This document shows positions 45,433 through 53,621 of a stretch of 64,000 nucleotides of DNA, in pieces. Location: positions 186,001-250,000 of the forward strand of contig CAMHMN010000001.1 in NCBI GenBank assembly GCA_946186245.1. Reading direction: 5' to 3'. Below the pieces are notes generated by a model. The model saw only the letters and a program-made list of their open reading frames with translations. It ran no database searches and was not told the DNA's origin. This stretch comes from an uncultured Clostridia bacterium. GTDB lineage: Bacteria; Bacillota; Clostridia; Oscillospirales; Acutalibacteraceae. Positions within the stretch are counted from its first letter, which is position 1; the number at the start of each line of letters is the position of its first letter. The position numbers were made by a program, and so were the translations under genes.

Positions 45433-46542
45433 ATGAATTTTGCGCTTGTCGCTGCCCTTCTCACGGTTGTGGCTTCGGCGATGCTTATGATTCATTCCGA
45501 CACGGCAGCAGAGGCTGTGCGCAGAGGGATTGCAATATGCGGCGGGAGCGTAATTCCGTCGCTTTTTCCCATGATGTTTATTTCGCAGTATACCGTCAAA
45601 AGCGGGGCGGCGGAACTGACGGGCAGTCTGCTGAATAAGCCGGTACAGGTGCTTTTCGGGCTGCCGGGAGTCTGCGGCGTGGTGCTGCTGACTTCCTTTA
45701 TCGGGGGATATCCGGCGGGGGCAAAAGCGGCTGAAACCCTTGTCAATGACGGAATGATTACTCCGGAAGAGGGAAGACGGCTTGCCAATATGGCATTCTG
45801 TGCCGGCCCGGGGTTTGCTATTGGAATGATCGGCGGTGAGCTTTACAAAAATAAATCAATCGGTCTGTTGATATTGACAGCACAGGCACTTTCATGTATA
45901 ATAATTGGAACAGTATACAGATTTTTGTCAGGCAAAGACGTTTCGCGTTGTCTGAAAAAAGCGCAGGACGATTCATCTGTCACTTCGCCAAAAAACGACG
46001 CGTTTGTGCAGGCGGCAGCGGGAACCGCTTCTGCATTGCTCAATATGTGCAGCTTTATCGTTCTGTTTCAGATAATTGTGTCGATGATCGAACTGTCGGG
46101 AATCAACGACGCCCTGGGTATGCTGTCCCTGAAAGCCGGCATGGGGAATATCGGAAAATGGCTGCTTCCCTGTATTGTGGAAGTGACGGGCGGAAGCATT
46201 CTCTCGGTGGGTGCGGGACTGCCGTTTACCGCGTTTGTAGTAGGATTCGGCGGGCTGTCGGTTCATTTCCAGAATTTCGCGCTCTGCCGTTCGATACGCC
46301 TGCACAAGGGTGAGTACATCTTCACCAGAGCGATGCAGGGACTGCTTTGCAGTCTGACTGTCTGGCTTGCGATGAAGCTGCCGTATTTTTCACGGATTGA
46401 AATGCCCGCATCGGTGAAGGTGGGCGGAAGTCAGCCGGTTTCGTTTTCGCAGATTTCGGTAGGCTTCGGCTGCGCTATGCTGGTGATGTGCCTGATGAGT
46501 GTGATCTGCCTGCCATCGGAAAGGAAGAGTGTCAAGCTATGA
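45433..46542 (+). CDS. ylbJ: YlbJ-like sporulation integral membrane protein
   Basis: The protein is about 369 residues with about eight helices. Family motifs include IPSLFPMMFISQY, TSFIGGYPAGAKAAETLVNDG and ANMAFCAGPGFAIGMIG. It starts at MNFALVAALL after GGGGGAGAGG; the track begins 33 residues earlier. YlbJ is a sigma-E-dependent mother-cell protein needed for spore cortex formation in Bacillus. It is divergent from yqfC, making a sporulation block. It overlaps the next small gene by four bases. Confidence 0.9.
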   Translation: MNFALVAALLTVVASAMLMIHSDTAAEAVRRGIAICGGSVIPSLFPMMFISQYTVKSGAAELTGSLLNKPVQVLFGLPGVCGVVLLTSFIGGYPAGAKAAETLVNDGMITPEEGRRLANMAFCAGPGFAIGMIGGELYKNKSIGLLILTAQALSCIIIGTVYRFLSGKDVSRCLKKAQDDSSVTSPKNDAFVQAAAGTASALLNMCSFIVLFQIIVSMIELSGINDALGMLSLKAGMGNIGKWLLPCIVEVTGGSILSVGAGLPFTAFVVGFGGLSVHFQNFALCRSIRLHKGEYIFTRAMQGLLCSLTVWLAMKLPYFSRIEMPASVKVGGSQPVSFSQISVGFGCAMLVMCLMSVICLPSERKSVKL

Positions 46543-46760
46543 ATCTCAGCAGATTCTACGGAAAAAACATCAATCCATCATGCAAATACTGCCTTTATTA
46601 TGTTGACAGTCAGACCCAGCCGGGTACAATGATATGTGAAAAGGGCAGGAATACAGAGAACGGCTCCTGCGGTGCATTCCGCTATGAGCCGACTCTCAGG
46701 GAACCGGCGGAGCAGCCGCTTCTGAAGGAATTCAGCCCGGATGACTTCAAGATAGAGTAA
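46539..46760 (+). CDS. Small four-cysteine protein
   Basis: 73 residues with an ATGA overlap with ylbJ. Cysteines are C-x2-C-x14-C-x10-C (SCKYCLYY ... MICEKG ... SCGAFRYEP), resembling a zinc ribbon or a small metal-binding domain. I do not know a functional assignment. The tight coupling to ylbJ and the proximity of maf suggest it is real, not a chance ORF. Confidence 0.8.
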   Translation: MNLSRFYGKNINPSCKYCLYYVDSQTQPGTMICEKGRNTENGSCGAFRYEPTLREPAEQPLLKEFSPDDFKIE

Positions 46761-46772
46761 AGGATGACAGAA

Positions 46773-47336
46773 ATGAAACTGATTCTTGCCTCAGGCTCGC
46801 CAAGACGCAAGGAACTGCTTGCCATGACGGGGCTGAAATTTGAAGTGGTGACAAGCCAGGCGGACGAGCATGTCCCCGAGGATACCGATCCCGGGGTTGC
46901 CGCGCTGATACTCTGCGAGAGAAAGGCGCTTGCGGTGGCCCGTCTTGACGAATGCAAGGGCAGCGTTGTCATAGGCGCGGATACCATCGTCAGCCTTGAC
47001 GGAAAAAAATTCGGCAAGCCAAAGGACGCGGAGGACGCTTACAGAATGCTGTCCGAGCTTTCCGACAGGACGCACACCGTCTACACGGGTGTTGCCATTG
47101 TCAACAGTGACCTCACCGTGAACAAGTTTGTGGAGGCCACCGAAGTTCATTTTTATCCGCTGAGCGACAGACAGATACGTGATTACATCGCCACGGGGGA
47201 ATACTGTGACAAGGCGGGAGGCTATGCCATTCAAGGCGGAGGCGCTGTGTTTGTCAGCGGTATTATAGGCGATTATTACAATGTGATGGGGCTGCCGATC
47301 GGCAGACTGATGCAGGAAATACGCAGGATTCATTGA
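46773..47336 (+). CDS. maf: Maf-like nucleotide pyrophosphatase
   Basis: The protein is about 187 residues. It starts at MKLILASGSPRRKELL, with TAAAGGA eight bases upstream; an ATG three codons earlier is too near that site. Further motifs are GADTIVSLDGKKFGKPKDAEDAYRML and GEYCDKAGGYAIQGGGA. Maf proteins hydrolyse dTTP, UTP or modified nucleotides, and some restrain septation. Subfamily not decided. Confidence 0.93.
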   Translation: MKLILASGSPRRKELLAMTGLKFEVVTSQADEHVPEDTDPGVAALILCERKALAVARLDECKGSVVIGADTIVSLDGKKFGKPKDAEDAYRMLSELSDRTHTVYTGVAIVNSDLTVNKFVEATEVHFYPLSDRQIRDYIATGEYCDKAGGYAIQGGGAVFVSGIIGDYYNVMGLPIGRLMQEIRRIH

Positions 47337-47354
47337 CAAAGGAATGTGAAGGAT

Positions 47355-48236
47355 ATGAAAATCAAAGATATCATCAAAGAAAACCAGGCGATCTTCTCAT
47401 GCGAGATTTTTCCGCCCAAGAGCTATATGAACATCGATAAGACCAAGGCGGTCGCCAAGGCAATCTGCGACCTCAACCCCGATTTTGTCAGCGTGACTTA
47501 CGGCGCAGGAGGCGGCACTTCAAAACAGACAGTGGAAATTGCACGTTACATAAACGACACAGGAAACACTGCGCTTGCCCATCTTACCTGCGCGTCCTCC
47601 GACCGTCAGGAGGTAGGCGCAGCCATTGAAAAGCTCAAGTCCTACGGTATTGAGAATATTCTTGCCCTTCGCGGGGATATTCTGGAGGAAAACAAGGACA
47701 AACCGCGCGACTTTACCTACGCCAGCGAGCTTGTCACCGAGATCAAGCGTCACGGCGATTTTTGCATTGGGGCGGCTTGTTACCCTGAGGGACATGTGGA
47801 ATGTGAGAGCATGGAGCAGGACCTGAACAATCTGAAGACCAAAGTGGACTGCGGCGTCGACTTCCTCACAACGCAGATGTTCTTTGACAACACTGCGTTT
47901 TACAGCTTCATGTTCCGGGCACTCAAAAAGGGCATCCATGTTCCCATCATTGCGGGCATAATGCCCATGACCAATTCCGCGCAGATCGTGCGGAGCTGCA
48001 AACTGTCTGGCGCGACTCTTCCCACCAGATTCCGCAGGATCGCCGACAAATTCGGCGATAATCCCGAGGCAATGAAGCAGGCGGGCATCGCGTACGCCAC
48101 CGAGCAGATCATCGATCTCATTGCCAACGGCGTCAAGGGAATTCATCTCTACACGATGAACAAGCCGGATGTCGCACAGCAGATCATGTCCAATCTTTCC
48201 TTCATCGTGGGAGCCGACAGAATATGCATGAAGTAA
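47355..48236 (+). CDS. metF: Methylenetetrahydrofolate reductase
   Basis: The protein is about 293 residues. The TIM-barrel flavoprotein reduces methylene-THF to methyl-THF for methionine synthase. Motifs are FSCEIFPPKS, VSVTYGAGGGT, ALRGD and IAGIMPMTNSAQI. I start at ATG 47355, ten bases after AAGGAA; the track uses GTG 47346. The methionine synthase activation gene starts within its last codons (13-base overlap). Confidence 0.95.
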   Translation: MKIKDIIKENQAIFSCEIFPPKSYMNIDKTKAVAKAICDLNPDFVSVTYGAGGGTSKQTVEIARYINDTGNTALAHLTCASSDRQEVGAAIEKLKSYGIENILALRGDILEENKDKPRDFTYASELVTEIKRHGDFCIGAACYPEGHVECESMEQDLNNLKTKVDCGVDFLTTQMFFDNTAFYSFMFRALKKGIHVPIIAGIMPMTNSAQIVRSCKLSGATLPTRFRRIADKFGDNPEAMKQAGIAYATEQIIDLIANGVKGIHLYTMNKPDVAQQIMSNLSFIVGADRICMK

Positions 48237-48910
48237 CGCCGGGCAGGTGGTATTCCGCAGTCAGCATAAGCGAAGTACTGCGGTATTCCGGTGTGCGAAA
48301 TGAGGAAAACTGCGATGCTCCGATGCTTTCCGAAGCGGTGAAGGCAGTGGAACAGGTGGGGGAAGCGTCCCTTCCCAAGTCCATCGGAAGGGAATGTACA
48401 CTGGCGGTAAAGGGGAATATTTGTGCCATCGACGGCATAGAAATTGTCAGCCGTTCACTTGCAGAACATCTTGCGGACTGTGACAGGGCGCTGCTCTTTG
48501 CGGCGACTCTCGGCAGCGGCGTGGACATGCTCATCGGCAGGTATTCCGCCGTCCGGATGAGCTATGCCGTTATGCTGCAAGGCGCTGCTGCCGCACTGAT
48601 CGAGCTGTACTGTGACAGCGAATGTGCAGCCCTGGAAAGCAAGTATCAATCGGAAGGCTGCTTTCTGCTGCCGAGATTCAGTCCCGGTTACGGCGACTTC
48701 CCTCTGGACAGTCAGCAGATTCTCAACGCACATCTCAACGCCTACAAATACGCCGGTATCGCCGTAAGTGCCGGCGGGCAGATGACTCCCATGAAATCGG
48801 TTTCGGCCGTGATTGGCATTTCCCGTACCCGGGGAAACCGCCGCGGCAGCTGTGCCAGCGGCAAATGCGCCCATTGCCCGAATACGGGCTGCATATTCCG
48901 GCGCACTTGA
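48224..48910 (+). CDS. Stand-alone B12-dependent methionine synthase activation subunit
   Basis: 228 residues resembling the reactivation domain of MetH: FSPGYGDFPLDSQQILNAHLNA and GQMTPMKSVSAVIGISR. In Escherichia coli this domain is the C-terminal part of MetH, which uses SAM to reductively methylate cob(II)alamin. Here it is a separate gene before metH. The last 30 residues carry a Cys cluster, C-x4-C-x2-C-x4-C (GSCASGKCAHCPNTGC), which could hold a metal or Fe-S cluster. It overlaps metF by 13 bases. Confidence 0.88.
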   Translation: MHEVTPGRWYSAVSISEVLRYSGVRNEENCDAPMLSEAVKAVEQVGEASLPKSIGRECTLAVKGNICAIDGIEIVSRSLAEHLADCDRALLFAATLGSGVDMLIGRYSAVRMSYAVMLQGAAAALIELYCDSECAALESKYQSEGCFLLPRFSPGYGDFPLDSQQILNAHLNAYKYAGIAVSAGGQMTPMKSVSAVIGISRTRGNRRGSCASGKCAHCPNTGCIFRRT

Positions 48911-48934
48911 TTTTCTAAGACAGGTGGAATTTCA

Positions 48935-51331
48935 ATGAAAAAAATTACGGAGCTTTTAGGAAAGAAAATGCTGTTTTTTGACGGCGCGATGGGCACCATG
49001 CTGCAAAACAGCGGCCTGAAGGCCGGCGATCTTCCCGAACTGCTCAATATAACCGATCCTGCGCTGATTACATCGGTTCATAAGAAGTATTATGACGCGG
49101 GATGCAATATCGCTACCGTCAACACCTTCGGCGCAAATGCCTGTAAGCTCAAAGGCAGCGGATACTCGGCGGAACAGGTGATAACAGCCGCCGTCAACTG
49201 CGCAAAAGCCGCAAGAGAACAGTCCCAGAATGACGACGATCAATTCATCGCCATGGATATGGGACCTATCGGCAGGCTGATCGAGCCGATGGGCGACCTG
49301 AGCTTTGACGAAGCATATGACCTTTTTGCGGAGATGGCTTCCTGCGGGGAAAAGGCGGGAGCCGACCTCATTCTGATTGAAACGATGGGTGCGACCTATG
49401 AAGTCAAGGCCGCCGTGCTTGCCGCCAAAGAAAACACGTCGCTTCCGGTCTTTGTCACCTGTGCCTTCGACGCTTCCGGCAAGACCTTCACCGGTGCGGA
49501 CTGCGAAGCGGTTGCGGCGCTGTTGGAAGGCCTGCGGGTAGACGCCTACGGATTGAACTGCGGACTCGGACCCGATGAGCTATTCCCCGTGATCCGTAAA
49601 TTTGCCGAAGTGTCATCGCTTCCGCTGATATTCAACCCCAATGCAGGTCTTCCCAAGCAGAAGGACGGCGCAACCTGCTTTGACGTCGATCCGGATTCCT
49701 TCGCCGCTTCCATGCGGAAGGCCGCGGAGCTGGGCCTGAGCGTGATGGGCGGATGCTGCGGCACTACGCCGGCGCATATGAGCGCTATGATTAATCTCTG
49801 CCGCGATATGCCTGCCCGTTCCGCTGCCGACAGAGGCGTCACGATGGTTTCGTCCTACACACATGCCGTCCGAATAGGGGAGGAGCCGCTGATTGTCGGC
49901 GAACGCATCAATCCCACCGGCAAAAAGCGATTCAAGGAAGCGCTGAAAAACGACGAAATCTCCTATATTCTGGGTGAAGGAATCGCCCAGCAGGACGCGG
50001 GCGCGCATATTCTGGACGTTAACGTGGGAATGCCTGGAATCGACGAGCCGGCAATGCTTGTCAAGGCAGTCACCCGACTGCAGGGGGTCACCGATCTTCC
50101 TCTCCAGATTGACACCTCCAACATCGGCGCTATGGAACAGGCACTTCGCCGCTACAACGGCAAGCCCCTCATCAATTCCGTCAGCGGCAAGGAGGAATCC
50201 ATGCGCGCGGTCTTTCCTCTGGTACGGAAGTACGGCGGCACGGTCGTGGGTCTGGCGCTGGACGACAGCGGTATACCTTCCACTGCCGAGGGAAGGGTCG
50301 CGATTGCCCGCCGGATCATCGAAACGGCGGCGGAATACGGAATCAGCCGGAAAGACATCATCATTGACGGACTGACGCTCACTGTCAGCGCCGAGCAGGA
50401 TTCCGCCAACGTGACGCTGGAAACGCTGCAGAGAGTCAAAAAGGAACTGGGCGTCTGCACGACGCTCGGCGTGTCGAATATCTCCTTCGGACTTCCCAAG
50501 CGCGAGGTCATCAATTCGGTTTTTTACACCTGCGCACTGAATGCGGGACTTGACTGCGCCATCATCAATCCGAAATCCGAGGCCATGATGAACGCCTATT
50601 ATTCCTACCGCGCACTGCGGGGATTTGATCCGGCATGCGGCGACTATATTTCCGTCTACAGCGCGGCTGCGGATGCTCCCGCGCCGAAACAGTCGTCTTC
50701 CATGTCGCTGAAATCCGCCATCATTGCGGGGCTTGGCGATGCGGCGGCTTCTACCGTGCGCGAACTGCTGCAATCGGGATCTGTTGCCGATCCCATGACA
50801 ATCATCACCGACGAGCTGATTCCTGCCCTCAATGAGGTGGGCGACGGATTTGAAAAGGGAACGGTATTCCTTCCGCAGCTGCTCATGAGCGCGGAAGCGG
50901 CAAAGGCTTCCTTTGAGGTGCTGAAGGATGCGCTGGCGGGAACAGGTTCCGACGAAAAGAACGGGAAGGTCATTCTCGCGACCGTCAAGGACGATATTCA
51001 CGATATCGGCAAAAACATCGTGAAGGTTCTGCTTGAAAACTACCGGTTTGACGTACTGGATCTGGGACGGGACGTTCCCGCCGAAACGGTGCTGGAGAAT
51101 GTCCGTAAGCATCAGATCAGGGCGGTCGGGCTGAGTGCCCTTATGACCACGACAGTCGTCCGTATGGAGGAAACCATCCGCCTGCTGCGCAGGGAAGCCC
51201 CCGATGTAAAAATCTTTGTGGGCGGCGCGGTTCTGACCGAGGATTATGCCATGCAAATCGGCGCCGATGCCTATTGCCGGGATGCCATGGCTTCAGTCCG
51301 TTATTGCCAGAAGATTTTCAATGCGGAATGA
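48935..51331 (+). CDS. metH: Cobalamin-dependent methionine synthase lacking activation domain
   Basis: 798 residues, versus about 1200 in full MetH. Domains in order: homocysteine/Zn-binding barrel with NCGLG and GGCCGTTPAHM cysteines, pterin-binding barrel (GERINPTGKKRFKEAL), helical cap and cobalamin-binding domain with the DxHxxG motif DIHDIGKNIVKVL (about residue 687). The reactivation domain is missing and is supplied by the gene just upstream. The group metF, activation subunit, metH makes a complete methyl-transfer unit. No cobalamin or SAM riboswitch was seen upstream. Confidence 0.94.
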   Translation: MKKITELLGKKMLFFDGAMGTMLQNSGLKAGDLPELLNITDPALITSVHKKYYDAGCNIATVNTFGANACKLKGSGYSAEQVITAAVNCAKAAREQSQNDDDQFIAMDMGPIGRLIEPMGDLSFDEAYDLFAEMASCGEKAGADLILIETMGATYEVKAAVLAAKENTSLPVFVTCAFDASGKTFTGADCEAVAALLEGLRVDAYGLNCGLGPDELFPVIRKFAEVSSLPLIFNPNAGLPKQKDGATCFDVDPDSFAASMRKAAELGLSVMGGCCGTTPAHMSAMINLCRDMPARSAADRGVTMVSSYTHAVRIGEEPLIVGERINPTGKKRFKEALKNDEISYILGEGIAQQDAGAHILDVNVGMPGIDEPAMLVKAVTRLQGVTDLPLQIDTSNIGAMEQALRRYNGKPLINSVSGKEESMRAVFPLVRKYGGTVVGLALDDSGIPSTAEGRVAIARRIIETAAEYGISRKDIIIDGLTLTVSAEQDSANVTLETLQRVKKELGVCTTLGVSNISFGLPKREVINSVFYTCALNAGLDCAIINPKSEAMMNAYYSYRALRGFDPACGDYISVYSAAADAPAPKQSSSMSLKSAIIAGLGDAAASTVRELLQSGSVADPMTIITDELIPALNEVGDGFEKGTVFLPQLLMSAEAAKASFEVLKDALAGTGSDEKNGKVILATVKDDIHDIGKNIVKVLLENYRFDVLDLGRDVPAETVLENVRKHQIRAVGLSALMTTTVVRMEETIRLLRREAPDVKIFVGGAVLTEDYAMQIGADAYCRDAMASVRYCQKIFNAE

Positions 51332-51432
51332 GGTTTTATATTATAAACAAATATCACCTTTTGTTCACACAATTCTAACATTATACGGTTATAATATTTT
51401 TTGACAGTTTCAGTGTATGGAGTGTGTAATCG

Positions 51433-51618
51433 ATGGAGACAGTCAAAATGGCAACAGGCATTTCGATATTCATTATATGCTTGATTATTCTTGTTCTCAT
51501 TTTTTGTGCAAAGCTGTTTCATATCAGAAAGCCGGAATTTATCATTGACAATATTGCCGCAATCGGCATTCTGACAGTGGTGTCAATGATGATGGGAGTT
51601 CTGCTGATTATCTCCTGA
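51433..51618 (+). CDS. Small two-helix membrane protein
   Basis: 61 residues, METVKMATGISIFII, with two hydrophobic segments (about 9-27 and 40-60) and a short polar loop FHIRKPEFIIDN. TGGAG lies nine bases upstream, and a perfect terminator follows directly. A TATAAT at 51390 could be its -10. I do not recognise it. Confidence 0.6.
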   Translation: METVKMATGISIFIICLIILVLIFCAKLFHIRKPEFIIDNIAAIGILTVVSMMMGVLLIIS

Positions 51619-51631
51619 TCTCGTATATGTA

Positions 51632-51665
51632 AATGCGTCTGGTTTGATTCAGACGCATTTTTTAT
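51632..51665 (+). terminator. Intrinsic terminator after the small membrane protein
   Basis: A perfect 10-base stem (AATGCGTCTG with CAGACGCATT), 8-base loop, then TTTTTT. Confidence 0.9.
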
Positions 51666-51700
51666 TCTATGAATAATAAAATAAATATTTGTCTTTTTGG

Positions 51701-51729
51701 TTGAATTGCCTGAAATAGTATGGTATAAT
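51701..51729 (+). promoter_or_regulatory. Promoter of the tepA-uppP-ftsK unit
   Basis: TTGAAT, 17-base spacer, TATAAT with an extended TGG upstream of the -10. A leader of about 65 bases follows. Confidence 0.6.
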
Positions 51730-51801
51730 CATTAAGTATATTTTTTTCGCATCTTCAAATAATAAACCGTACAGATTATGCATTATATATTTTGAAGGGC
51801 G

Positions 51802-52551
51802 ATGAATGATACGATGATACAGGATAGGATTCGTAACGAAACCGGAGAAAAAACCGACCCGGAGAACGAGATGTCGGGGAGCGAGGGCTTTTCAAAAGAC
51901 GAGCTTCATCAGATTGAGCAGACCGGCACCATTACTTCCGCCAAAGGAAAGCACATCATCCACTGTCTGACCATCATCGGGCAGATAGAAGGACACCAGG
52001 AACTTCCGTCGCCCGCCAAAACCACAAAATACGAGCATATCATGCCTCAACTGGTCGCTGTCGAAGAAGCGGAGGACATAGAAGGCCTGATCATCCTGCT
52101 CAATACGGTCGGCGGTGACGTGGAAGCGGGCCTGGCTCTCGCGGAATTGATTTGCGGCATGAAAACACCCACCGTATCGCTCGTTCTGGGAGGCGGTCAT
52201 TCCATCGGCGTGCCGCTTGCGGTGTCAGCGAAGCGTTCTTTCATTGTACCTTCTGCGACAATGACCATACATCCGGTCAGGATGAGCGGTCTGGTGCTGG
52301 GGGTTCCTCAGACCATGACTTATTTTGAAAGAATGCAGGAGCGCATCGGGGGATTCATCGAGAGGAATTCCGGAATGACAGCCGCAAGGTTCAGCGAGCT
52401 TTCACGCAGAACCGACGAACTAGTCATGGATATCGGCACCGTTCTCAGCGGCGAACAGGCTGTCCGGGAAGGACTTATTGACGAGCTCGGTTCGCTCAAC
52501 AGCGCGATCGCCTGTCTTTACGCAATGATTGAGCAGGGGATAGCGGATTGA
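51802..52551 (+). CDS. ClpP-like serine protease, TepA (YmfB) type
   Basis: A 249-residue cytosolic protease of the ClpP/crotonase fold. The N-terminus is hydrophilic. The catalytic Ser is visible in GGGHSIGVPLAV and the His in TMTIHPV. In Bacillus the tepA gene (ymfB) is next to spoIIIE, as here with ftsK/spoIIIE two genes downstream. It has been linked to protein export and, more recently, to degradation of spore SASPs; the second role is from memory and should be checked. Confidence 0.88.
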   Translation: MNDTMIQDRIRNETGEKTDPENEMSGSEGFSKDELHQIEQTGTITSAKGKHIIHCLTIIGQIEGHQELPSPAKTTKYEHIMPQLVAVEEAEDIEGLIILLNTVGGDVEAGLALAELICGMKTPTVSLVLGGGHSIGVPLAVSAKRSFIVPSATMTIHPVRMSGLVLGVPQTMTYFERMQERIGGFIERNSGMTAARFSELSRRTDELVMDIGTVLSGEQAVREGLIDELGSLNSAIACLYAMIEQGIAD

Positions 52552-52631
52552 ATTCTCATTATACCAATGACTTTCCAAGAATAGTTATTGGTTTACATAA
52601 AACATCCATATGAGAAAGAGGTACATAGTTT

Positions 52632-53588
52632 ATGAACATCTGGGAAGCAATTATTCAGGGCATTGTGCAGGGGCTCACTGAATTCCTGCCTGTATCGAGC
52701 AGCGGACATCTGTCTCTTGTGCAGCACATCCTCCCGTCTACTGCCAGCGGCAGCAACGACGTCGGCAATCAGGCGCTTTCGCTTTTCTTGCATTTCGGCA
52801 CGCTGTTGGCGGTTTTTATCGTCTACCGTCAGATCATCTGGAAAATGATTCTGGAATTCTTCAGCATGTGCAAAGAGTTTTTCACCGGTAAATTGGTCTG
52901 GAAGCTCGACAGCATGAACAAGGAGCGCAGAATGGTTATCTTTGTGGTGGTCGCATCGGCATTTGCCATTATTCTGTTCCTGCCTGTCCTCGGCTGGTTG
53001 GGGCTTGAAACAGGCGGTGAACCCGTAAAGAAGCTCTCCGATCTTGCCGAATACTTCTCCAACGACAACAGCATCATGGCGGAGGGAATCTTCTTTACAA
53101 TTACAGGCATACTCATTCTGCTGGCAACCGTGTTTGAATTCCGCATCGGCAACAGTCCCAAAAACAAGGATGGCGTGATCACCATGAGAAACGCCTGTGC
53201 CATGGGCATCGGCCAGTGCATCGCGGCTATGCCTGGAATCAGCCGTTCCGGCACCACCACCACGATGGGGATGCTGACCGGCGCGGAAAAGAATACAGCG
53301 CTGGAATTCTCGTTCATCATGGGCATTCCGGCAGTTCTGGCCGCCAATCTTTTGGAAGTCAAGGATACCGACTGGTCTGCTGTCAGCGGTTCCACTATCG
53401 TCGCGATTCTGGTGGGTGTGGTTGTTTCGGCCGTTGTCGGTGTGCTTGCCATTAAATTTCTCAAATGGATCGTTTCCAACGAAAAGTTCCATTATTTTGG
53501 CTATTACTGCCTGATTCTCGGCGTTGTCGTCATCATCATCGCCACGATCGAGAGCGTTACCGGCGTGAGCTTTTCATTGGCAAATTAA
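52632..53588 (+). CDS. uppP: Undecaprenyl-diphosphatase UppP (BacA)
   Basis: The membrane phosphatase recycles undecaprenyl diphosphate for cell-wall synthesis and gives bacitracin resistance. 318 residues, somewhat longer than the usual 265-280. Motifs are QGLTEFLPVSSSGHLSLVQ and PGISRSGTTTTMGML. Several membrane helices are clear. The extra length is a loop between helices (residues about 75-105 and 130-165). Confidence 0.95.
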   Translation: MNIWEAIIQGIVQGLTEFLPVSSSGHLSLVQHILPSTASGSNDVGNQALSLFLHFGTLLAVFIVYRQIIWKMILEFFSMCKEFFTGKLVWKLDSMNKERRMVIFVVVASAFAIILFLPVLGWLGLETGGEPVKKLSDLAEYFSNDNSIMAEGIFFTITGILILLATVFEFRIGNSPKNKDGVITMRNACAMGIGQCIAAMPGISRSGTTTTMGMLTGAEKNTALEFSFIMGIPAVLAANLLEVKDTDWSAVSGSTIVAILVGVVVSAVVGVLAIKFLKWIVSNEKFHYFGYYCLILGVVVIIIATIESVTGVSFSLAN

Positions 53589-53621
53589 ATTATTTTCAGT
53601 TTTCAGAGGGAACGTATAAGC

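Noticed and set aside
45279-45464. 62-residue N-terminal extension of YqfC
   Set aside because: Family members start near MKNYDN, and a ribosome binding site lies just before it. The extension spans the divergent promoter region.
49613-51256. 547-codon minus-strand ORF opposite metH
   Set aside because: It is antisense to metH motifs and reads as Arg/His-rich shadow sequence.
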